A DNA stretch of 37,007 nucleotides from Acidobacteriia bacterium AH_259_A11_L15 (GCA_027717655.1 JALLOH010000011.1:1-37007), one strand, 5' to 3'; shown: positions 30,494 through 37,007, counted from the first letter of the stretch. The notes: generated by a model from the sequence alone, not told the origin. Numbers and translations are program-made.

Positions 30494-30700
30494 GTGACTA
30501 CGCAAGACGTACTTGCTGTTGACGTTTCGGAGGCCGCACGTCGCCTTGGCGTTTCTCCTCGGACTGTCGCAACCTTAGTTGCGCGCAAAGAACTTCTGAG
30601 CCGGAGGATTGGCCGCCGCCGGGTGATCCCGGTCGCGTCGCTCGAGGCGTTCCTTCGGCGAGACCACGCGACGGGCCAGGAGAAGGCACACCGCCGATGA
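30494..30700 (+). CDS. excisionase-like HTH protein
   Basis: A 68-residue DNA-binding protein. The HTH_17/excisionase fold is VDVSEAARRLGVSPRTVATL, then VARKELLSRRIGRRRVIPVA and SLEAFLRR, typical of Xis and MerR-like winged helices. The start is GTG 30494 with AAGGAGG at 30482-30488; the frame extends further upstream, but that part covers the control region. It overlaps the primase start by ATGA. By position it may direct excision by the integrase or regulate the replication genes. Confidence 0.85.
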   Translation: MTTQDVLAVDVSEAARRLGVSPRTVATLVARKELLSRRIGRRRVIPVASLEAFLRRDHATGQEKAHRR

Positions 30701-33051
30701 AGTCCGCCAAACTCTCCGCACCCCTCGATGGTGTCCGTGACTACCTGCGGCGGGGGTGGGCTGTTGTGCCTGTCGCGCGCGGCGAAAAAGCCCCGCGCGT
30801 GAAAGATTGGCCTAGCCTCCGACTCACAGAGGCCGACGTGCCGGCCTACTTCTCCGGCAGTGAAAACGTTGGCGTGATCCTCGGCGAAGCAAGCGGCGGG
30901 CTGATTGATCTGGACCTCGACACGCTACAAGCCCGACTGCTTGCGCCGGCATTCTTGCCAAGGACGGAAGCCGTCCTCGGTAGACCGAGTAACCCTGCCA
31001 GCCATTGGCTCTATCTCGCCGATCCTCTGGTTGGGAGCGCAAAATTTCAGGACACAGACGGGAAGACATTGCTGGAACTGCGCAGCTCAGGCTGCCAAAC
31101 AGTCTTTCCGCCGAGCCAACACAGTGGAGAAATCGTCGCTTGGTACAAAGACGGCGAGCCCGCGCGCTCTGATGGCGAGGCTCTCCGCCGTTGCGCTCGA
31201 AAACTCGCGGTGGCAGCACTGCTTGCCCGCCACTGGCCCGCTCAGGGCTCGCGGAATGACTGCACGAATGCGGTCGCCGGCATGCTTCTCCGCGCCAGCT
31301 GGAGTGAAGATAAGACGGCGCAGTTTATCGAAGGTGTGGCGCAGGCCGCGGGCGATGAGGAAGTGCGTCAACGAGTCCGCGACGTGGTGTCGACGCAGAA
31401 GCGGCTTGCGAGCGGGCGGCCAGTAACGGGAACACCGACGCTGGCTAGTATCGTTGGCGGGGAGGTTGTAGAGAGAATCCGCGCGTGGCTCGGACTGGAA
31501 CCACATCGAAAGCCCGCGGTAGGCGTTTCCCCGCTGGTAAATGAAATCCGGCGAATCGCGCTGGCAAAAGAGCTGGCGCTTTTTGACAAGCGTCGCGATA
31601 TCACCCACCTGATTGACAACAACCTCCGCTCTGAAGGACAGTTTTTCCGGACTAGAGATGGGCGAGCCTTTTTTTTCCACAATGGTGAGCGGCGACTTTA
31701 CGATGTGGAGCAATCGCCGTTCCAGCGGCTGCTCACGTCCATCAGCGGCTTGAGTTCTACCGAAAACTTTTTGAAATTCGCCCTCGATTTAATTCAGACG
31801 ACCGCCCTGCGCAGTCCGCCCGTAGCTGAGGCCCATATGGTTTCTTGTTTCGACGCAGATTCGGGGTCGCTCGCCGTGTCTGATGGAGGTCCCGGTATTT
31901 GGATTCGCGAGCGCGGCGGCGAGTGGGAGCAGATTCAAAACGGCGATAGCGGGTTCTTTTTTCTCACCGACGACGACTCTACGCGCTGGGTCCCAGAGTT
32001 TAGTGACGGCGGATCGCAGCGTTGGTGGCTAGACCTTTTTCTATTCGCCGACTACGGCCTCTCAGTGGAAGACTCGAAGACCCTGATCCACGTTTGGCTG
32101 GCTCAACAATTTTTCCCACTGCTACGCAGGACGCGGGCGGTGCCATGTTTCCTCGGCGCGCAGGGTTCCGGCAAGACCACGGCGATGCGTTTGGTCGGGC
32201 GCCTTTTGGTAGGCGAACAATTCGACGTCACGGGCGTGCGGCGCGACAAGGAAGATGCTTTCGTTGCGGCGGTTACTAACCGGAGCGTTCTGGCTCTTGA
32301 TAACGCCGATTCCCGCATCCCCTGGTTGCCCGACACGCTCGCCACATATGCGACCGGTCAACGATATCGCCTCCGCAAGCTCTACACTACGAACGAAGAG
32401 GTGAGCTACTCGCCTCGCGCCATTCTGCTCGTTTCGAGCCGTGACCCGCGTTTCAATCGGCCAGACGTGACCGAACGGTTGTTGCCGTTGCATTTTGAAC
32501 GACCCGAGCAGTATCGCACCGAAGAGGAAATTTTTGGTGAGCTCGAAAAGCGCCGCGGGCAAATTATGGGCTCACTTCTTCTTCATATCGGCACGATTGC
32601 GGACGCGCTGCGCACGTCGGCGCCGAAACCCCTACCTTTTCGAATGGCCGACTTTGCCAGCTTTGGAGAGCGGATCTTTGAGGCACATGGCAAGTCTTCT
32701 GAGTTTCTTTCTCTCCTGAAACGATTAGAGCGGAAGCAAGCCGAGCTCGCGTCCGAATTTGATGGGGTCATAGAGACGCTACGCATTCTTTTAGAGCGTG
32801 AGCCGGTCGAGGCGATGAGTGTTGCCGATCTTCATAGAAAGTGCTCCGAGATCGCGCAGGAGAACAACCTCTTAATCGCCCGCAGTGCCCAAGGCTTTGG
32901 GCACCACCTTTCCAACATGCGGCGAGTCCTCGAAATTGAACTTGGCTTGCGGTTTGTTGAGACGCGAGGCCATGCCCGGAAGCGCCTGGTCAGCCTTGTT
33001 GCTAGCAAACCGAATGAAATAGACACCGGGGGCAGTTGTGGGCCTTCTTGA
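30697..33051 (+). CDS. primase-polymerase/superfamily 3-like ATPase replication protein
   Basis: A 784-residue replication protein. Residues about 8-180 are a bifunctional primase-polymerase (Prim-Pol) domain: GWAVVPVARGEKAPRVKDWP, the metal-binding GLIDLDLDT, GRPSNPASHWLYLA and LLELRSSGCQTVFPPSQHSG. A linker with a helical domain (about 190-290) follows. From about 450 there is an AAA+/helicase-like ATPase with Walker A FLGAQGSGKTTAMRLVG near 487 and Walker B SVLALDNADS near 534, then LLVSSRDPRFNRPDVTERLL. Such fusions drive autonomous replication of plasmids, satellites and integrative elements. It overlaps both the excisionase-like gene (4 bp) and the next gene (14 bp), so translation is coupled. 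Confidence 0.9.
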   Translation: MKSAKLSAPLDGVRDYLRRGWAVVPVARGEKAPRVKDWPSLRLTEADVPAYFSGSENVGVILGEASGGLIDLDLDTLQARLLAPAFLPRTEAVLGRPSNPASHWLYLADPLVGSAKFQDTDGKTLLELRSSGCQTVFPPSQHSGEIVAWYKDGEPARSDGEALRRCARKLAVAALLARHWPAQGSRNDCTNAVAGMLLRASWSEDKTAQFIEGVAQAAGDEEVRQRVRDVVSTQKRLASGRPVTGTPTLASIVGGEVVERIRAWLGLEPHRKPAVGVSPLVNEIRRIALAKELALFDKRRDITHLIDNNLRSEGQFFRTRDGRAFFFHNGERRLYDVEQSPFQRLLTSISGLSSTENFLKFALDLIQTTALRSPPVAEAHMVSCFDADSGSLAVSDGGPGIWIRERGGEWEQIQNGDSGFFFLTDDDSTRWVPEFSDGGSQRWWLDLFLFADYGLSVEDSKTLIHVWLAQQFFPLLRRTRAVPCFLGAQGSGKTTAMRLVGRLLVGEQFDVTGVRRDKEDAFVAAVTNRSVLALDNADSRIPWLPDTLATYATGQRYRLRKLYTTNEEVSYSPRAILLVSSRDPRFNRPDVTERLLPLHFERPEQYRTEEEIFGELEKRRGQIMGSLLLHIGTIADALRTSAPKPLPFRMADFASFGERIFEAHGKSSEFLSLLKRLERKQAELASEFDGVIETLRILLEREPVEAMSVADLHRKCSEIAQENNLLIARSAQGFGHHLSNMRRVLEIELGLRFVETRGHARKRLVSLVASKPNEIDTGGSCGPS

Positions 33052-33481
33052 TGTGCTGCTCGGCGGAGCCGAACGCGAGAAGAAAACTTTTCCGCCAACA
33101 TCGTCTCCTTCACCACCTTCGTCACCGGTTTTGGGTTCCCATGGTGATGAGGGTGACGAAGGAGACGATATTCAGGAAATAGTTTTTAATTCAGGCCGCG
33201 ATCCTTACGCCGAGCGCATGCAGGCCGCGCTGCGGGCAATTTGCCGCCCCAACTATCCGGAAGGCATGGCACTCTGGCTTAAGACGGCGCATCCGGAACT
33301 CTACGCCGAGCTGATGGAGTACCTGCCCGATGAGATCAACCGGCTGTGGGATGCGCGAGCTCCGCTCGCCGAGTTCGACGCGGTTCTAGCGCGTATGGTC
33401 AAAACGCACCAGCGCGGATGCACTCTCTACCGTGAATTTCTTGCGGCCCGGAACCGTAACCAGGAAGAGGCGGGCGAATGA
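33038..33481 (+). CDS. element protein of unknown function
   Basis: A 147-residue protein starting at GTG 33038, inside the end of the primase gene. A Ser/Pro then Asp/Glu-rich low-complexity lead (TSSPSPPSSPVLGSHGDEGD) is encoded by a large DNA inverted repeat (33100-33169). A helical domain follows (AERMQAALRAICRPNYPEGM ... LWLKTAHPELYAELMEYLPD). No family recognised. It overlaps the next gene by ATGA. The start is uncertain, because the next in-frame ATG would remove the lead. Confidence 0.68.
   Translation: MGLLDVLLGGAEREKKTFPPTSSPSPPSSPVLGSHGDEGDEGDDIQEIVFNSGRDPYAERMQAALRAICRPNYPEGMALWLKTAHPELYAELMEYLPDEINRLWDARAPLAEFDAVLARMVKTHQRGCTLYREFLAARNRNQEEAGE
33100..33169. repeat. 27-bp imperfect inverted repeat beside primase gene
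   Basis: Arms 33100-33126 (ATCGTCTCCTTCACCACCTT ...) and 33143-33169 (... GACGAAGGAGACGAT) pair at most positions around a 16-base loop. It lies directly after the primase stop, a common place for an element's replication origin, but also within a coding frame. Confidence 0.5.
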
Positions 33482-33762
33482 GCGACCTCGGCGCTAGGGT
33501 CCGGAAGTTCACCGCTGAGTTCCGCCGCGAGTTCGCCGCAGAGATCGAGCGCGACCCTCGCAGATTCAAGCGGCGTGTACTGCGGCTTCTGAAAGTCAAG
33601 CTACCGCCCGGGCCTGGACACCCATTGAGTGAGGCTGTGACGCGAGCCACGCAGATGCGCGATCAGGGGGGAGCTGGCAACGAATCTACGCTGCGTGCCT
33701 GCCGCACATCGCCCCGACGAATTTTAGGCAGCTTGCTCAATACAGGATCCGCGGTGCAGTGA
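33478..33762 (+). CDS. small basic element protein, frameshifted C-terminus
   Basis: As read, 94 residues: MSDLGARVRKFTAEFRREFA, then EIERDPRRFKRRVLRLLKVK and PGPGHPLSEAVTRATQMRDQ. After the G6 tract at 33666-33671 the reading becomes unconvincing (AGNESTLRACRTSPRR). The other frame there gives a far better tail: SWQRIYAACLPH ... NFRQLAQYRIRGAVRARRVR, a pattern I recognise from homologous element proteins (W..IY...P, LR.A.RARR). So the natural protein is probably about 111 residues, ending at 33812. Starts at ATG 33478, overlapping the upstream stop. Function unknown; likely nucleic-acid binding given its charge. Confidence 0.7.
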   Translation: MSDLGARVRKFTAEFRREFAAEIERDPRRFKRRVLRLLKVKLPPGPGHPLSEAVTRATQMRDQGGAGNESTLRACRTSPRRILGSLLNTGSAVQ

Positions 33763-33812
33763 GAGCTCGGCGCGTGCGTCGAAGGCGAACAAAATCACCT
33801 CCCGATTTGTGA
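33666..33812 (+). other. out-of-frame C-terminal part of the preceding gene
   Basis: From 33672 the second frame runs 46 codons to TGA 33810-33812 with a conserved-looking basic tail. One extra G in the G6 run (or two fewer) would join it to the gene starting 33478. Either a real mutation, a slippage site, or a base-calling error in a homopolymer. Confidence 0.6.
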
Positions 33813-33863
33813 CGTGAACAAAATGCCCCTGGGGTTTGTTCCTCTTGCGCGACTCCGTAAGCC

Positions 33864-34205
33864 GTGTCTACGCTCGGACCATGCCCAAAGGCTCTCACTC
33901 GTGAGCAACTCGAAAAGCGCAAGGAACACGCCGTGCGATTTGTGCAAGACGTCCTGGGCGGCCCGGATCGCGCCGACGAGATCGAGGAGGCGAGCCTCGA
34001 GGACTACGCCGGAAGACGGAAGATCGAAATTCTCGAGAATCCACAAGGAGGAATCTCTATGCCGAGCAAAGAGGAGATGTTGCGCAAGATCAAGGAGCTT
34101 GAAGAGGAAAACGACGAGCTGCAGGATCAGCTTGACGAAATCACCGACATCGTCGCCGGACCCGAAGAAGAAGAGGGCGAGGAAGGCAAGGGCGAGTCGG
34201 ACTAA
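33864..34205 (+). CDS. acidic coiled-coil element protein, possibly two products
   Basis: The frame from GTG 33864 gives 113 residues. The first part (LTREQLEKRKEHAVRFVQDV, LGGPDRADEIEEASLEDYAG) is a compact helical domain. The second (MLRKIKELEEENDELQDQLD) is a coiled coil, followed by a Glu-rich tail. There is no ribosome site before GTG 33864. An ATG at 33881 lies in another frame and would match the PKALTREQ start only if one base were removed. A strong internal ribosome site (AAGGAGG, 34045-34051) precedes in-frame ATG 34059, so the 48-residue coiled-coil part is probably made on its own. Unknown function. Confidence 0.6.
   Translation: MSTLGPCPKALTREQLEKRKEHAVRFVQDVLGGPDRADEIEEASLEDYAGRRKIEILENPQGGISMPSKEEMLRKIKELEEENDELQDQLDEITDIVAGPEEEEGEEGKGESD
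34045..34061 (+). promoter_or_regulatory. strong internal ribosome-binding site and ATG
   Basis: AAGGAGG at 34045-34051, seven bases before ATG 34059, inside and in frame with the 33864-34205 gene. Marks an independent start for a 48-residue product (MPSKEEMLRKIKELEEENDE ...). Confidence 0.65.
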
Positions 34206-34224
34206 GAACGGCCGCGTTCGGGGA

Positions 34225-34323
34225 TGCCAATGGCCAAATTGGCACGCACTGGTTGGCGGCCTGGCGGAGTACCTAGCTGCTAAGCCGCTACCTACCTTGC
34301 TAGGTACCTTGCTAAGTACGTTG
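34225..34323. repeat. palindrome and iteron-like repeats upstream of HTH gene
   Basis: TGCCAAT-GGCCAA-ATTGGCA at 34225-34244 is a perfect inverted repeat. Then come three near-copies, TACCTAGCTGCTAAG (34270), TACCTACCTTGCTAGG (34289), TACCTTGCTAAG (34305), and a fragment TACGTTG (34317). The region is otherwise non-coding and ends 14 bp before the ATG of an HTH protein, so it may be its operator. Confidence 0.5.
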
Positions 34324-34337
34324 CCGGGGGGGTCTTG

Positions 34338-35312
34338 ATGACGGAGCATCTATGGTACTCGCTGGCTGAGGCGGCCAAAGCAACTCGAATCCCCAGGGGG
34401 CGGCTGGATCACGCCTGCCGCGTTGGCAGGCTCCCATATCGGCGTTCGGAGACAGGAGCTAGGCTCTTGGAGCAAAGTGTAGTTGAGAGGTTACGCAAGC
34501 AAGGTCTTGCAGGCTTTCCGCGACCCTACGACCCAATTACAGTTGGTTCGCCTGAAGAGAGCACGCCGAAACAATCCGACCGTCCGACCGCCGCTGAGCG
34601 CATTGGCCTACTGGCAGAGCCGACTCCGGAAATCGTGAAGGCGAAAGAGGAAGCTGAATCTGGGAAGCTCAAAGTCGAGCAACAGAGGGCGGCGCTGGAG
34701 CTCGCGCAGATTGGTAGACAACTGAAGATTCTCGACAAAGAGGCCGCCGCCGAGCGCCGGCAGATTGCTGAGGAGCAGGAGCGTCAGCAGGCAGAAGAAG
34801 ATCAAGCCCGGCTGGAACAGGCGCGCGCGACCGAAGCGGAACGCCGTCAGAAGTGGTTCGAGGAGCAAGCAAAGCTCGCCGTTAAGGAGCTCGGACAACT
34901 CCTGCGGTATGAGGGACTTGATTTTCTGAGTGATCCTGAGCCGCTTGCGCGCGAATTGTATGACTCCTTAGCCAAAGAGCTCCGCGAGTGCGGCCCGGAT
35001 TCCCCAGGGTATGAAGTGAGGCAAGCTCGCGAGCGCGCGCTCCACAAAGCCTTGGAGCCTTGGCGCAAACAGAAGTCCCAGCGCCAGATTCTGGACTCCG
35101 CGCTTGGCAAGATCGGTTCGTATATGCGCGAGCTGGGCGACAAAGGATGGCTCGGCGATCTCGATTACCGTGATATCGACTTGCTCACTGAGCAACTCAA
35201 AGACCCGATGCGCTCGATCCTGGAGCGGGAGATCGCAGCGGGAGACTTGACGGCTCAGCAAGCGGAGGAGGTTCTTCACGATGCCGTCGATCGGCGGCTC
35301 AAAATCGTCTGA
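34338..35312 (+). CDS. HTH plus coiled-coil element protein
   Basis: A 324-residue soluble protein. The first 55 residues look like an excisionase/MerR-type HTH (LWYSLAEAAKATRIPRGRLD, CRVGRLPYRRSETGARLL). Residues about 90-180 are a long charged coiled coil (AKEEAESGKLKVEQQRAALE ... EEQERQQAEEDQARLEQARA). The C-terminal 140 residues are helical with no recognised family. This resembles the layout of terminase-small-subunit-like or partition/DNA-bridging proteins, but I see no diagnostic motif. ATG 34338 follows a G-rich stretch; TTG 34335 precedes it. It overlaps the next gene by 32 bp. Confidence 0.72.
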   Translation: MTEHLWYSLAEAAKATRIPRGRLDHACRVGRLPYRRSETGARLLEQSVVERLRKQGLAGFPRPYDPITVGSPEESTPKQSDRPTAAERIGLLAEPTPEIVKAKEEAESGKLKVEQQRAALELAQIGRQLKILDKEAAAERRQIAEEQERQQAEEDQARLEQARATEAERRQKWFEEQAKLAVKELGQLLRYEGLDFLSDPEPLARELYDSLAKELRECGPDSPGYEVRQARERALHKALEPWRKQKSQRQILDSALGKIGSYMRELGDKGWLGDLDYRDIDLLTEQLKDPMRSILEREIAAGDLTAQQAEEVLHDAVDRRLKIV

Positions 35313-35979
35313 GGTCGTGATCAGCCCAGCGCGCCGGCGCGCCATCATCGAGCGTGTCCTGGACAAGCTCCCCCTAGGAGCCAGCAGCGAGGAGCGGCTG
35401 CGAGCGATTCAGGAAGCGCGAAAATCCGTTCAGGAGCTTGGACCGGAGACAACAGAGCTGGAGATCCTTCAGGCCGCTACGGATGCAGTACTCCTCGTCG
35501 CCAGCGATTGCGAGCGCCGGTTGCGGAAAAAGCGCGTCCTGTCGAACCTGTGGGTCTATCTCCCCTGGGGCGCCACGGAAGAAGAAAAAGCGGAAGCGGA
35601 AGAGATCGTTTGTGATCTCCTCGAGGATCTGCCGCCGATACCCGAATCGGAGTTGGAAGCAGGGATCCGCCGAGAGCTGGGGCCGATCAAGCGAAGAATT
35701 GAGCGACGAGGCAGCAAAGAGCACCTCGTCGAACACGGTCGGCGCTACGTTTCTACTTTTCTCTCGGAATTGCACCGCGAAGAGAGCATAAGCCGCGAAG
35801 AATGGTTGGACTTCTCTTTGCAGCGAGAGCTCGAGGAAACTGTGGCTGAAGAGTTAAGACAAGAACTTGATGGTTCTGAAACAACGGATGATGTGGAAGA
35901 TATTGTCCGCGACATTGCCGCCGGTGAGCTCGATTTGGCGCCCGCGGAGGAAGACAACGAAGAGGAGGACGAGGAATGA
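35281..35979 (+). CDS. acidic helical element protein, unknown function
   Basis: A 232-residue soluble protein starting at ATG 35281, inside the upstream gene, with AGGAGG about 10 bases ahead. Mostly helical and charged (ISPARRRAIIERVLDKLPLG; RAIQEARKSVQELGPETTEL; ELEAGIRRELGPIKRRIERR), with a strongly acidic tail (APAEEDNEEEDEE). There is an internal resemblance between residues about 19-75 (RVLDKLPLGASSEERLRAIQ) and 84-130 (NLWVYLPWGATEEEKAEAEE), suggesting a duplicated helical unit. No family recognised. Ends 22 bp before the serine recombinase start, so all of these are one transcription unit. Confidence 0.72.
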   Translation: MPSIGGSKSSEVVISPARRRAIIERVLDKLPLGASSEERLRAIQEARKSVQELGPETTELEILQAATDAVLLVASDCERRLRKKRVLSNLWVYLPWGATEEEKAEAEEIVCDLLEDLPPIPESELEAGIRRELGPIKRRIERRGSKEHLVEHGRRYVSTFLSELHREESISREEWLDFSLQRELEETVAEELRQELDGSETTDDVEDIVRDIAAGELDLAPAEEDNEEEDEE

Positions 35980-36001
35980 ACCCCCCAAGGAGGACCTATC
36001 A

Positions 36002-36667
36002 GTGAAGCCGAGCTCAGGGCGTGAGCGGCTAGCCTGGGACCAGGAGCATTCCCCGATGAGGGCGGCGCTCTACGCGCGCGTCAGCACCTCTGCCGGGCAA
36101 AACCCGGAAATGCAGCTTGGTGAGCTGCGCGAGTACTGTCATCGGCGCGGCTGGAAGATAGCCGGGGAATACGTCGATGCGGGCATCAGTGGCGCGAAAG
36201 AGCACCGGCGGAACCTAGATCGCCTGCTGGCCGACTGCCGCAAGCGCCTACTGGATGCTGTCGTGCTTTACCGCTACGACCGCTTCGCGCGCAGCCTGCG
36301 CCACTTGGTGAACGCCCTCGAAGAGTTTCGAGCTCTCGGAATTGATTTCGTGAGCTTACATGAGGGCGTGGATACTTCGACACCAAACGGCCGCTTAGTG
36401 TTCGGGATCTTCGCGACCATCGCTGAGTTTGAGCGCGAGCTGATCCGCGAGCGAGTGCGCTCGGGGGTGGCAGCAGCTCGGGCTCGCGGGAAACGGATCG
36501 GCCGGCCCAAGCACGACGTGGATGCCTCTAGAATTGCCGCTCTGCGCGCTCAGGGGCTTTCCTGGCGCAAGATCGCGGGCGAGATGGGCATCGGGCTAGG
36601 CACTGTCCACAGAGTCGCTCAGAACCGTTCCAAAAACGCTTCCACCGCCATACCTGTAAACGCTTGA
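36002..36667 (+). CDS. small serine recombinase (resolvase/invertase family)
   Basis: A 221-residue site-specific recombinase. The resolvase catalytic domain has AALYARVST with nucleophile Ser28, ISGAKEHRRNLDRLLAD, VVLYRYDRFARSLRHLVNAL and GIFATIAEFERELIRERVRS. The C-terminal HTH (GLSWRKIAGEMGIGLGTVHR) binds the site. It is the size of Tn3-resolvase/Hin-type enzymes, not a large phage integrase. GTG 36002 is used because AAGGAGG (35987-35993) is eight bases before it; ATG 36056 is the alternative. It may resolve dimers of the replicating element or invert a segment. A candidate crossover site lies 15 bp downstream. Confidence 0.93.
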   Translation: MKPSSGRERLAWDQEHSPMRAALYARVSTSAGQNPEMQLGELREYCHRRGWKIAGEYVDAGISGAKEHRRNLDRLLADCRKRLLDAVVLYRYDRFARSLRHLVNALEEFRALGIDFVSLHEGVDTSTPNGRLVFGIFATIAEFERELIRERVRSGVAAARARGKRIGRPKHDVDASRIAALRAQGLSWRKIAGEMGIGLGTVHRVAQNRSKNASTAIPVNA

Positions 36668-36682
36668 GTTTTCAGCGCGCGC

Positions 36683-36725
36683 TTTGGCAGATTTGAACGT
36701 TCCAAAATCAAATGGTTTTGGCAGA
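36683..36725. other. candidate recombination site at element right end
   Basis: A direct repeat TTTGGCAGA at 36683-36691 and 36717-36725 encloses an inverted pair ATTTGA/TCAAAT (36691-36696 and 36708-36713). It sits just after the serine recombinase stop. Suggestive of a res or att site, but no partner copy was found at the left end. Confidence 0.4.
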
Positions 36726-36738
36726 CCAGCGGCAAGCA

Positions 36739-36767
36739 TTGACTTGCCCCTGACCCAGACCTAAACT
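36739..36767 (+). promoter_or_regulatory. sigma70-type promoter
   Basis: TTGACT (36739-36744) and TAAACT (36762-36767) at the ideal 17-base spacing, facing the last gene of the window. Expected start is near 36774, giving a leader of about 75 bases. Confidence 0.6.
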
Positions 36768-36847
36768 GAGCAGCGGCTCATTCAACCCTCTTATCATCAA
36801 ACAATCAAGTTTCCTCCTAACTTACCTGGAACGGAGGGCGGCCCACG

Positions 36848-37007
36848 GTGTGCAGAACGAAACGCCTAGCGGTCCTCAGCCTCACTTTGTTCCTGGTTGC
36901 AGTCCCACTGGCTGTCCTAGCCCAAGAACCTTCGGACTCTCCTGATCGACCCCGCGGCGGCCTCTTCAGCGAGGAAGGGCCCAGCGGGCAGCCGCTCTCG
37001 CTGGGCT
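36848..37007 (+). CDS. start of a secreted protein, partial
   Basis: The window ends inside this gene, so only 53 codons are seen. GTG 36848 begins a clear signal peptide (RLAVLSLTLFLVAVPLAVLA, cleavage likely at ALA/AQE), followed by a Pro/Asp/Gly-rich mature start (EPSDSPDRPRGGLFSEEGPS). GGAGGG lies upstream at a somewhat long distance. Function cannot be judged from the visible part. With its own promoter, it probably marks return to the chromosome. Confidence 0.6.
   Translation, partial: MCRTKRLAVLSLTLFLVAVPLAVLAQEPSDSPDRPRGGLFSEEGPSGQPLSLG

Larger units (their letters stand above)
28784..36725. mobile_element. integrative element with tyrosine and serine recombinases
   Basis: Bounded at left by a tyrosine integrase beside tRNA-Leu and at right by a serine recombinase. 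It contains an excisionase-like protein, a primase-polymerase/ATPase and a run of short overlapping unknown genes. No capsid, packaging, relaxase or type IV secretion gene is visible, so it resembles a small mobilisable or satellite-type element. True ends and target duplications could not be found: tRNA 3'-end sequence is not repeated near 36700-37007. Confidence 0.72.

Noticed and set aside
33814..34338. 174-residue frame overlapping the coiled-coil gene
   Set aside because: The alternative frame carries the coherent helical/coiled-coil protein with a strong internal ribosome site; this one is compositionally random.
36668..37007. Search for a duplicate of the tRNA-Leu 3' end as the right attachment site
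   Set aside because: No match of useful length to 28662-28690 by eye; att sites left unassigned.
1..37007. CRISPR arrays, IS elements with transposases, rRNA genes
   Set aside because: No regularly spaced repeat array, no transposase frame and no rRNA-like sequence seen anywhere in the window.

Overview
The window is high-GC chromosomal DNA with dense, mostly tightly packed genes. Features typical of soil Acidobacteriota include FHA/GAF/SpoIIE-type phosphatases, a membrane-anchored Ser/Thr kinase, an ECF sigma with a zf-HC2/DUF4349 partner, many small zinc-ribbon proteins, and dispersed repeats built around CCCTTCGGCTTCGCTCAGGGC and GGGCTTCAGCCCCTGAGG. That assignment is an inference from gene style; no rRNA or marker phylogeny is available here.

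Layout. 1-3.6 kb: small Cys/His protein, a low-GC proteasome-like (Ntn-hydrolase fold) protein, a small basic protein, an MFS exporter and a 47-residue zinc ribbon. 3.7-13.8 kb: a signalling block. Two translationally coupled SpoIIE/PP2C phosphatases (GAF-PP2C and FHA-GAF-PP2C) lie divergent to a TPR protein. Next is a convergent operon on the minus strand: a tiny membrane ORF, a 998-residue hybrid histidine kinase, a protein with a histidine-kinase dimerisation/phosphoacceptor domain but no ATPase domain, and a GGDEF diguanylate cyclase, each overlapping the next by a few bases. An NtrC-family sigma54 activator sits upstream. A good -24/-12 (sigma54) promoter lies ahead of the operon, and a near-perfect palindrome sits about 80 bp further upstream. 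A matching palindrome sits upstream of the activator gene itself and, at almost the same distance, upstream of a second candidate sigma54 promoter facing a membrane protein of unknown function. Together these look like a self-contained sigma54 regulon.

14-28.6 kb: ordinary chromosomal genes: GMC/cholesterol-oxidase-like flavoprotein, dicarboxylate/glutamate symporter, degenerate tail-anchored Ser/Thr kinase, BNR-repeat protein, DUF1579 lipocalin-like secreted protein, IspH, ECF sigma plus anti-sigma/DUF4349, zinc ribbons, a secreted DJ-1/PfpI protein and an Obg/DRG-like TGS GTPase. Repeats are frequent, and two of them lie in frame inside genes.

28.66-36.73 kb: a tRNA-Leu(UAA) gene, then an integrated genetic element. 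On the minus strand are a tyrosine integrase and an upstream partner. On the plus strand are an excisionase-like HTH protein, a primase-polymerase/ATPase, a series of short coupled unknown genes (one frameshifted at a G6 tract, one with a strong internal start), two larger unknown proteins and a small serine recombinase. Candidate origin/operator repeats sit beside the primase and in the divergent control region. No capsid, conjugation or cargo gene is recognisable. The window ends in the start of a chromosomal secreted protein preceded by a good sigma70 promoter.
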